Assembly: GCA_012845835.1 (NCBI GenBank)
Contig: JABAKD010000010.1
Span: forward strand, 4,775,288 to 4,839,287
Direction: 5' to 3'
Length of the DNA: 64,000 nucleotides
Source: Undaria pinnatifida
Taxonomy: Eukaryota; Sar; Phaeophyceae; Laminariales; Alariaceae
The translations under genes and the position numbers were made by a program. Positions within the stretch are counted from its first letter, which is position 1. Each line of letters opens with the position of its first letter. A model generated the notes under the pieces. That model was not told where the DNA came from. It ran no database searches and saw only the letters and a program-made list of their open reading frames with translations. Of this stretch, positions 10,679 through 19,293 are shown piece by piece.

Positions 10679-11046
10679 TAAGGTATTAGTGGGGTATTAG
10701 TCCGTTTGACCACTTGCAAAAGGTTAACCAATAGCTTACCCAAACTAAGCCTTATAGCACTCTACCCCCCTGAAACGGCGGGATACCAGGTTGGCCGGAT
10801 ACACGGGCGGACCTGTCAGTATCCAAGCGGTTTCTTTTCCTGGGGATACCGGGGAGATTATTTTTCAAGTTTGACATGGGGAGAGTCTAAAAGTTTATTA
10901 TGGTGGATATGGGGCTCGAACCCACGACCCAAAAAACCCATGGTCCTGCCGACGACGCCATTTGTTAAGGTATTAGTGGGGTATCAGTCCGTTTGACCAC
11001 TTGCAGAAGGTTCACCAATAGCTTACCCAAACTAAGCCTTACAACA
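10679..11046 (-). mobile_element. Tandem tRNA-like SINE (family D)
   Basis: A block of about 78 bases beginning AAGGTATTAGTGGGGTAT occurs at 10679-10757 and 10968-11046. Just left of the second copy (10905-10965) the minus strand has a B box GGGTTCGAGCCCC. I read this as two tandem, truncated copies of a minus-strand SINE. Confidence 0.5.
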
Positions 11047-11359
11047 TCATCGTGTGCCGAATGACACACTTTGTTGCACTGGTTTAATGCATCTGATTAT
11101 CACGATTTGTTTATAATGTGCCCTTTGGCAGTACTGTCGCACGTACAGCCTCGACTTATCTATAATCCTATACTCATAATACCTTTCATGCATGTTCGAA
11201 AATTACGGGCATGCGCGGAGCCAAGGCGGGCGGCAGCCCGCCGCGTCGAAACCGAAACCCCTCTGGTACGCTAATACGATGCTGAGATCAAACAATTTTG
11301 CGCTATGGTCTGCAATATTTATGGTTGGGTGGAAATACCAAGGCTTTTTACGGGTTATG
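11047..11359. other. GC-rich inverted repeat, no gene
   Basis: Holds a GC-rich inverted repeat (GGCGGGCGGC / GCCCGCCGCG) at about 11224-11248. It resembles but does not match the hairpin element ends. No exon seen. Confidence 0.35.
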
Positions 11360-12065
11360 TCAAACCGCGCGGGTCGGGTCGGGTCGGGTTTGGTCGGGTC
11401 AGGTGATCCGACCCGACCCGACCCGACCCGACCCGACCCGACCCCGACCCCACCTGACCCGTGAGAGTCCAAACATCCCCTGACACGATCCGACCTGACC
11501 CGCCAGACTCCGAATGACCCGTGAGATACAGTTCATGTCGCGGGTTGGATCACCTTGACCCGCGATATTTTTCTTCCGACCCACGGGTTCGACCCATGGA
11601 CCCGGCCCGCAGGTCGACACTTCAAAAAATATTTACTTTGTTCTCGTACTCCGCAGTCACACGTGATCTAGGTGTTTGGGTGTGGATGGATCTGGACATG
11701 AATATATACATTTGGCCGCGTTTTAACGTAGGGATATGATCAAAAAGGAGTATCAGCACCACAGATGCCCTCTGACAGGAACTAGTAAGGTTTGCACGTA
11801 TTGGGTTTACAGGTCGGATCTACGGGTCCTACAGTACCCGCGGGAACTCTCGGGTCAAAGTGGCCCGACCCGTGACATGACTCGTATTTCGCGGGTCAAG
11901 ACCTGTGCCCCGACCCTCGAGATTTCAACACCTTTTGACCCGACCCTAGCCGACTCGCGAGATTTCAAATCCTTTTGACCCGACCCTAGCCGACCCTAGC
12001 CGACCCTAGCCGACCCGTGAGGTTTTGAAAACCTCCTGACCCGACCCGTGCGTCGGGTTATGGCC
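11360..12065 (+). repeat. GGGTC/GACCC low-complexity tract with strand switch
   Basis: A GGGTC-repeat on the plus strand (11365-11402) switches at 11403-11408 to GACCC repeats (11409-11450), so the two halves are complementary and can form a cruciform or hairpin. Degenerate GACCC words continue to 12065, including a short CCGACCCTAG array near 11985-12015. Confidence 0.75.
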
Positions 12066-12680
12066 CGTGAAAAGCACTGGAAAGTACATTAAAAATGTTG
12101 CTACAGCGGCTATTAATAGCTGTAGAATAAGTGTTACGAAGCGTTTGTGTTACGTACGTATGCATAGTATGTGCCAGGTAGGTAGATGGCAGTGGCAGGT
12201 GTTCATCTTGGGGCAATATGACCAAACAACAAATTCGCTTAGACCGACCCTTCCATTGTCCGATGGTCTTGGACTCGTGTCGACTTTACGTTGCGCGTCA
12301 GCGAAAAACCTTGTAAAAACCAGCTGGTAAAAACATGCCAGGTCTGCCACGTACTCCGGGAGCGTGAAGTGTGATGCATTATCATAAAACTATATACCTA
12401 GACCTCGCCCCCCTCGGACGTCTCGCTCGGCATATCCTCCCCCCTCTCAGCCCTTCTCAGCCCGTAATTGCCGAAAAGAAAATTAGTTGCTGGGGAAAAG
12501 AACCGTTCCGAAGTTCCTTGCCTTCCTTGCTTTCCCTAGTCTCATTCTTACTTAGCTCTCATTCTCTCATCTTTACTGCTTGCTCTGATATTTTTATTTT
12601 GCTCTTTCAGCAACTTCTTTTTTGTACTTTTACTTTTGAAGTTGGCCACTTGCTGGCTGTTGGGAGGGAATTGCCGTTGA
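12066..12680. other. Upstream of gene 1, no exon assigned
   Basis: Pyrimidine-rich from 12370. A good acceptor-like site (TTGCTCTTTCAG) lies at about 12597-12608, so an unrecognised 5' exon of gene 1 may be in this stretch. TGA at 12678-12680 closes the exon 1 frame upstream. Confidence 0.35.
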
Positions 12681-15600
12681 CGGCTGCATTTTGAATTTGA
12701 AATTTGCCGGATCGGCAATAAAAACAAATTGAAGTTGAAAGTTGCGAAGCGGACCAAGGCTAGTGCGGGAGGAGGCTCCGCCAACAGTGGGGGTGGTGGA
12801 GGTTCAGGATCAGGCGTGTGGAAGCTGGTCGGGCAAGAACGGGACTCAGCTTCTTCTGGCAATCCTGATTGGCCGTGCCCGAGCAAGGGTTGTGACGGCT
12901 TCCTCATCGCACGAAATAGGAAAAACAGGAGTTCCCAGTACGCTGTCTGCGACACCTGCAGGAGTGACGAGCCTTCCACGTGCCAAGCTTTTCATGTAAC
13001 CTTAACAAGAAGCACTGGGGAAGCGGCGACAACCCTCGTGTGTGTGACTGGTGTGACGCGGACACCTGTGATTCACCTTCGATCGGCGTCCCTAACGAAG
13101 GAGCTGAGAGCTTGACGAAACGTGAGTTTCATTTCTTCGTGTTGTTGGAATTTGATGTTTGCTGTCAGCTACTATACTCCTGAATCTGATGTTGAGAGTT
13201 TCCCGTTGTCAGTGTGTTCAGCGCCGTGCGACATAGGTAAGACACCAGATGTCAACACCCTGTATTTTCGGTAGTGCTGCGTTGAGTGTTGGCTGAGTGT
13301 GCTGCAAGTTGTGCGCAATAGACTACCAGTATGTGGTTTTGGGTGTTGGTGAACTCAAGCGAATCCTGTTTCCAATAATGATGCACATTGACATTTACAT
13401 TGTTTGACCTTGTGTGTGTCTGCAACGTCTGCTGTAGCATGTGTGTGCTACACCAGCGTGGTCGAACTACCACACGGTGTGGAAGCTGTGCTTGGGGACG
13501 CGTAGCCTGAACAAACTCAAGTTCGCCTTGGTGGTCACGGAGGGCAGTCCCGTCATCGGGGTAAGCATGTTGTACTAGTTGTCTACGCAGTGACACTGCT
13601 GTGTGCTGTGATTTCTTTTTCATGCGTACAAACACACTTTTGCATGTACGAGTACGTGTACGGGGCAGTCCCGTCATCGGGGTATAAGCGGGAATTGTAC
13701 AAGTACTCAGGTCTACGAGTAGACCTATGCAGTGACGCTGTGTGATTCGATTTCTTTTTCATACGTACAGCCAAACACACTTCATGTATGTACGACTACG
13801 AGTACGGGGCAGTCCCGTCATCGGGGTAAGCGGGTGTTGGACAAGTGGTCCATGCAGTGACGCTTTGTGCTGTGATATAAACACACGTTTTGGGTGTGCG
13901 ACTACGACTACGTGGTATCTATACATGTAAGACGCAATGAAAACGGGAAAGTCTCATCACAGGGGTCAGCCAGGGTTGTATAAATGGTCGATGCAGTGAT
14001 AAATAACACAGCAGCATGATAACTCAGCACCAGTCGCAGTACACACTGGAGGTTGATATATAGCAGTAACCAGAAGCTGAAGTTAACCTGGGTGATGCTG
14101 GAGAGCAGTCCCGTGATTGGGGTTAGCGAGTTGTTCATGTAGTGACGCGGTGTACTACTACTGTTACTCATTTTTCATACAACCCCATGAACTCTTTGTA
14201 TTAACGAGTACAAGTAGGGTGCGCAACCTCTTCAGGAATCGCGGTACACGTCGGTCGTAATAGTGTTGATAGCAGCAGTAATCGAGTAGTACCGAACAAT
14301 ATATACAGCAGGTACTGTCTCTTACCCTTCGTTGTCGGTATTCCGCCGGTAGGCCTTATATAGCAGTGTACCGGGGCTTACGCTTACCAGTTGCGACTGT
14401 GAATAACACCCTGTATTTTCAGTAGTGCTGCGTTGAGTGTTGGCTGAGTGTGCTGCAAGTTGTGCGCAATAGACTACCAGTATGTGGTTTTGGGTGTTGG
14501 TGAACTCAAGCGAATGCTGTTTCCAATAATGATGCACATTGACATTTACATTGTTTGACCTTGTGTGTGTCTGCAACGTCTGCTGTAGCATGTGTGTGCT
14601 ACACCAGCGTGGTCGAACTACCACACGGTGTGGAAGCTGTGCTTGGGGACGCGTAGCCTGAACAAACTCAAGTTCGCCTTGGTGGTCACGGAGGGCAGTC
14701 CCGTCATCGGGGTAAGCATGTTGTACTAGTTGTCTACGCAGTTGTGTGCTGTGATTTCTTTTCCATGCGTACAAACACACTTTTGCATGTACGAGTACGT
14801 GTACGGGGCAGTCCCGTCATCGGGGTATAAGCGGGAATTGTACAAGTACTCAGGTCTACGAGTAGACCTATGCAGTGACGCTGTGTGATTCGATTTCTTT
14901 TTCATACGTACAGCCAAACACACTTCATGTATGTACGACTACGAGTACGGGGCAGTCCCGTCATCGGGGTAAGCGGGTGTTGGACAAGTGGGCCATGCAG
15001 TGACGCTTTGTGCTGTGATATAAACACACGTTTTGGATGTGCGACTACGACTACGTGGTATCTATACATGTAAGACGCAATGAAAACGGGAAAGTCTCAT
15101 CACAGGGGTCAGCCAGGGTTGTATAAATGGTCGATGCAGTGATAAATAACACAGCAGCATGATAACTCAGCACCAGTCGCAGTACACACTGGAGGTTGAT
15201 ATATAGCAGTAAACAGAAGCTGGAGTTAACCTGGGTGATGCTGGAGAGCAGTCCCGTGATTGGGGTTAGCGAGTTGTTCATGTAGTGACGCGGTGTACTA
15301 CTACTGTTACTCATTTTTCATACAACCCCATGAACTCTTTGTATTAACGAGTACAAGTAGGGTGCGCAACCTCTTCAGGAATCGCGGTACACGTCGGTCG
15401 TAATAGTGTTGATAGCAGCAGTAATCGAGTAGTACCGAACAATATATACAGCAGGTACTGTCTCTTACCCTTCGTTGTCGGTATTCCGCCGGTAGGCCTT
15501 ATATAGCAGTGTACCGGGGCTTACGCTTACCAGTTGCGACTGTGAATCCCGTTCGTTCCTGTCCCAGTGGTGGTTTCATAGGTGTTAGCAACGTTGTGGT

Positions 15601-16307
15601 ACCAGGCAGGGCTTTGCCCATAAACGACCGCTTTCATTACAACAGTGTTAAATTGTACGACTTCCTTTCCAACTTTGGAAATCGACGACAGCTACGTGGC
15701 CTTACTATTTTGAACATTCACTGAACGCAAGGTATTCCCATCCGTTGTTGTCGTTTGCAGAAGCCCTGCGAAGCAGCCGCCGAGGGCCGCCAAGTCGGCG
15801 AGGACATAAACACGAAGTGCACCGGCGACATCAAGGTCGGTGACGTCCTGAACAAGGCAGGCGACCACTTGCTCGATATACATCCCGCATTCCATTCCCA
15901 CGGTGCCACGAGGGCGTTCGACATCGAGGTACGTTCTACTCTTATCTTGCGTCCTGTGTGTCACGAGTCGAGACATCCATGTCTCTTGCTCAAGACTAGG
16001 GGATGGCGTGCGGATATAGTCTATGAAGTGCGGCTCTTTTTCCGAGTACCAAGAGCAAGTACAACAATACCACAACAATTACTAACAACGAAAGGAGCTC
16101 CAATAATTTGGATGGTTACGACGTCTGCTGGAGAGAAGTACGAATACTTTTTTACGCATACTTATCGACGTCCTCCCGCCATGCTTCAACGTTTGTGGAC
16201 AGATCCACAAGACCATCGACAAAAAACAAGAGTGCAAGGTGCTGGGTACCTCCGCTGAGGAGGAAGAGTCCAAGCAAGCCTGCATGCTCCTTCGGAAGCA
16301 ATGTTGA
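12681..16307 (+). CDS. Gene 1: Cys-rich zinc-finger-like protein, four exons
   Basis: Proposed exons: 12681-13121, 13457-13560 (or its copy 14608-14711), 15761-15928 and 16203-16307, ending TGA. Phases agree: exon 1 leaves phase 1 at C|GTGAGT, exon 2 enters at CCAG|CG and leaves phase 0 at GGG|GTAAGC, exons 3 and 4 are phase 0. Exon 1 has a Gly/Ser linker, then C-x4-C (CPSKGC), about 18 residues, YAVCDTC, then CNLNKKHW and VCDWC. Exon 3 has IKVGDVL; exon 4 ends LLRKQC. Gene 2 shares the pattern, so the family probably binds zinc; function unknown. Odd points: exon 1 needs a one-base frame change near 12970-12985 (from STCQAF to PSFSC), and no ATG starts the open region, so the 5' end or intactness is doubtful. 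Confidence 0.55.
13255..15547 (+). repeat. 1.15-kb tandem duplication in gene 1
   Basis: Unit 1 is 13255-14405 and unit 2 14406-15547, nearly identical apart from about nine missing bases near 14741 and a few substitutions. Each unit also has inner repeats of a segment carrying CAGTCCCGTCATCGG and the following GTAAGC or GTATAAGC (13547, 13664, 13805 and a diverged one near 14105). The high identity implies recent duplication or gene conversion. Confidence 0.85.
14608..14711 (+). CDS. Duplicate exon 2 of gene 1
   Basis: Same bases as exon 2 at 13457-13560, with its own CCAG acceptor and GGG|GTAAGC donor, placed 1151 bases downstream by the tandem duplication. It encodes WSNYHTVWKLCLGT to SPVIG. 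Each copy enters at phase 1 and leaves at phase 0, so joining both in one transcript breaks the frame; only one can be used at a time. Whether the second copy is used is unknown. Confidence 0.5.
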
Positions 16308-16719
16308 CAGCACGTTCTTTATAGAACGTTAAGTTGTGGTTTATTATACCAGCATCGTTTTTTGAGAACTATGCCTAAATGCGTGCTCTTCGTCTTTCAG
16401 GAATACAAATGTACTTCACATGTTTGCGGTGTGTGCGTTCAAGTTCCTGCTTCCAGCATGTTTTTTTGGCACTGCGCTCCTTTACATCTTAAGTTGTAGT
16501 TTTCCTGTCTATATCATTGACAAGCGCGTGCCTGGTGTTTATGCACTGCGATAATTTATTATTGATGATCGACTTAAGAGAGCTATTAATAAGTGTACAG
16601 GTGCTACCTGAGAGGTGGAAGGATATGCCAAGCAAGTCCTCCGACGTGCCCATCATGGACTGGGCGAATGGATGATAATAACAAACTCATAATCATAATC
16701 GTCTCTATCCTGTACCGTT

Positions 16720-16862
16720 GTACTATATATGGACCTCTTGGCATTTTCAAGTCGCCAGTTGCGCCATTTGTGCTTCTTTTCCGCCTTCCTACTGAATGTC
16801 CATTCCTCCTTCCGCAAGCGTAGCGGGCGGCGCCCAGCCGCCCGCGAGCGAAGCCCTTGTAG
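16720..16862 (+). mobile_element. Hairpin-ended element, truncated copy
   Basis: The 3' part only: GGACCTCTTGGCATTTTCAA, then a pyrimidine-rich stretch and the end hairpin (GCGGGCGGC / GCCGCCCGC, 16822-16846), followed by GAAGCCCTTGTA. Confidence 0.6.
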
Positions 16863-16889
16863 AAAGATATATTTTTACCTTTCTGCTGA

Positions 16890-17215
16890 AAATGCTCGGT
16901 TGGTGCATCCCTGGCATCTCCGGGGGTCCCACGTGGACACCGCCTCCGTGAATTACTTGCGGAACGGTCCATTTTAATTTCATTTCTTGCTCCACCTTAT
17001 TATTTTTATTTTTGCTCGTTTTTCCAGTTGTTTCTTGACTTTTCAGCTGCTTCCTGAAAATTTGTTTTTTCTGCCAACACGATTTTGAACCTTTTTGAGA
17101 TTCTTTCTTCTTTTTTGTGTAGTAAGTTGAACTTCCTATAATTTGCCGATAATTCGTCGCCTGTGCATTACTTGCGGAACGGCCCAGCTTTAGCTTTTCT
17201 TTGATTTCCACCATT
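16890..17215 (+). repeat. Interspersed repeat with CTCGGTTGGTGCATCC
   Basis: The block from CTCGGTTGGTGCATCC through GGCATCTCCGGGG, ACTTGCGGAACGG and TTCTTGCTCCACCTTAT also occurs at 28690-28790. The ACTTGCGGAACGGCCCAGCT part recurs again at 17166-17190. Class unknown. Confidence 0.6.
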
Positions 17216-17239
17216 TTTTTGTACTCGCACGAAGTTTCG

Positions 17240-17420
17240 TCATATCAGCTGAGATCTCAGCTTGGCTTATCATCCCAGCTCAGCTCCGCCCAGCACCCCA
17301 TCGCAGCGCTTTAGCTCAGCAGCGCAGCGCCGTGCAGTGCGGTGCCCTGCCGTACCCTGCAGCTCAACTCAGCAGCGCACCGCAGCGCTAGCTCAGCAGA
17401 GCGCAGCGCCGTGCTTTGCA
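17240..17420 (+). repeat. CAGCGC/CTCAGC-rich low-complexity tract
   Basis: Dense alternation of CAGCGC, CTCAGC and GTGC words. The same composition forms the start of the full-length hairpin elements, so this may be an expanded 5' end of the copy that follows. Confidence 0.5.
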
Positions 17421-17469
17421 ATGCTGCGTGCTTTGCTGTAGTATTACTCACTCGTTCGTGCATGCCAGT

Positions 17470-18013
17470 ATCAAACGAAGTATCATACGACGTACCGGTA
17501 ATACGAATACTACACCAGGTTGTATACATTAGGTTGTTGAATCACAAACAATTCACCCCCAGCTCAGGTCAGCCCGGCTATATATAAAGCTCAGCAGCGC
17601 GGCGCAGCGCAGTGCGGTGCTGTGCCTTGCGCTGCGTTTTGCGGTGCTGTGTCGTGCTGCGCTGTGCGTTCTTTTGAACAACATACAGGAGTAGTACCAG
17701 GTATGATACAAATACCAGGTAGCGGTATGTACGTGTGGTGTACTCGTCTTTTTACTTTCTTCAGTTGATTGTCCTCTCTCGGTCCCCAAGTCCCCCCCCC
17801 CCCGCAAATATCACACGTACTGCCGATCGGGACGTCAACAAGCACACAGCACAGGGCAGGGCAATTAGCTATGCACATCGCCTCTTGGCATTATCGATTC
17901 GCTATTCGCACCAAATAATCAATGGCTTCTTCTTCCTGCCCCCTTCACATGTTTCAGTTGCATTCGTCCTTGCGCGAGCGTAGCGGGCGGCGTCAGCCGC
18001 CCGCGTAGCGGAG
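17470..18013 (+). mobile_element. Hairpin-ended element, full-length copy
   Basis: Runs from the CACCAGGTTGTATA-type start through the CAGCTCAGGTCAGCCCGGC block, GTACCAGGTA words, ACTCGTCTTTTT and TGCCGATCGGGACGT to a complete end hairpin (GCGGGCGGC, GTCA loop, GCCGCCCGC; 17983-18003) and GGAGCCC. Related copies: 5143-5706, 18014-18635, 31681-32214, 16720-16862 and a diverged one ending near 44492. Confidence 0.65.
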
Positions 18014-18635
18014 CCCTGTGCTTTCTTTAGAACACACAGAGTACCACCAGGTATTAGGCGAAGTACCAGGTACCAGGTACCGGTATATACGTGTGTGTTC
18101 TCGACGCGTGCTACGATAGAGGTAGCGCTTTTCGTCTGAAACGATTTCAGAATGACGGGGCTGCTTGACACAAATTCGTACGAAACAGGCCATTTTTCTG
18201 CATTATTCTCGTCGTGTACCTAGGCCATGGGATTTTTCATCCGGTAGCAGTTTTATTGGTCTCCAAATCAGTTTTTGGGAGAGGTCCCGAATTGAGGAAC
18301 CCTCAGAAAAAAAAGTGGTGCACCGCTATCGTAGCACGCGTCACTCGTCTTTTTGCTTTCGTCGTTGATTTTGTCCTCCATCTCGGTCCTCTTCGCGATT
18401 TTTCTTCGCTAATTACACCCGGACAGCCGATCAAAACGTCACATCGCCAACAAACACACAGTTAGCACAGCACAGGCAGAGCAATCAGCTCCGCATAAAG
18501 TAGCTTTTTGGCATTATCAAATCGCTAGTTGCACTAAATCATGGGCCTCTTCTTTCTGCCCCCTTCACATTTAGTTGAAGTCTTTTTTGCGCGAGCGTAG
18601 CGGGCGACGTCAGCCGCCCGCGGAGCGGAGCTCTT
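18014..18635 (+). mobile_element. Hairpin-ended element interrupted by a MITE
   Basis: A 5'-truncated copy abutting the previous one. The GTACCAGGTACCAGGTACCG patch (18063-18082) is followed by an insertion at 18103-18342, after which ACTCGTCTTTTTGCTTTC resumes as in other copies. The end hairpin (18597-18621) is followed by GGAGCTCTTGTA. Confidence 0.65.
18103..18342. mobile_element. MITE with 17-bp perfect terminal inverted repeats
   Basis: The left end GACGCGTGCTACGATAG (18103-18119) is exactly complementary to the right end CTATCGTAGCACGCGTC (18326-18342). It is 240 bases long and non-coding, inserted into a hairpin element. I could not settle a target-site duplication. No autonomous relative is visible. 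Confidence 0.75.
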
Positions 18636-19293
18636 GTATATCTTACAAGACTTAAGTACATGCAGCATTTAGTATATTTTGTTTTTCTCCACTAATACGG
18701 CCGATGTCGGCATTTTTGCTCTAGGTGGCGAATATTGAGCTACATCCAAGACATATATTATACCTGGTATAAGTTTATTACCGCTGTAGCTTCATTATCA
18801 CTATGCTGCTCTAGTGGACTGTCTATATGTATGGTGGATGGCTTGGTCAGGGTTGTTGGTACTTGTGGTTCAATACGTAGATAAGTTTTCTCTGCCTCAG
18901 AGTGGTCTTATTTTCTTGTGTGTGTGCGTTTTTCTTCAATATGATGGTCGGTTTTGGCATACATCGGGAGTGTGAAAACAGTAGTAGTAGTGATCTGATA
19001 CCAGGTATATGCATATGTACCATTTTGATTTTTTTGCCTAGTCCGTCCCTTTTTCTCCGCCGGCGCAGAGTTTTTTGGTGTGCTTTCTTCTGCAATGCGA
19101 TCAGACTACCCGTCGGTATATTATCAGGCGTGTGCCGGGCTCATGGGACGTCCGTGGCGCGAGCTATGGCCGCGGAAAGCCGCCGAGACTGGCTCTATTT
19201 TGCGGGGTATGAGACGCTTCTGTCCCCGGGCAACCACACACTACACACACGGTGGAACTTTAGTCCTCGCACGTACATCGGGGTGGCATCAAA
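18636..19293. other. No gene assigned upstream of gene 2
   Basis: Open frames at 18902-19327 and 19080-19367 overlap in different frames and look weaker than the exon at 19294. They could hide 5' exons of gene 2. Confidence 0.35.

Noticed and set aside
11203-11620. Arg/Gly/Ser and Asp/Pro repeat ORFs
   Set aside because: They are translations of the GACCC/GGGTC tract in several frames.
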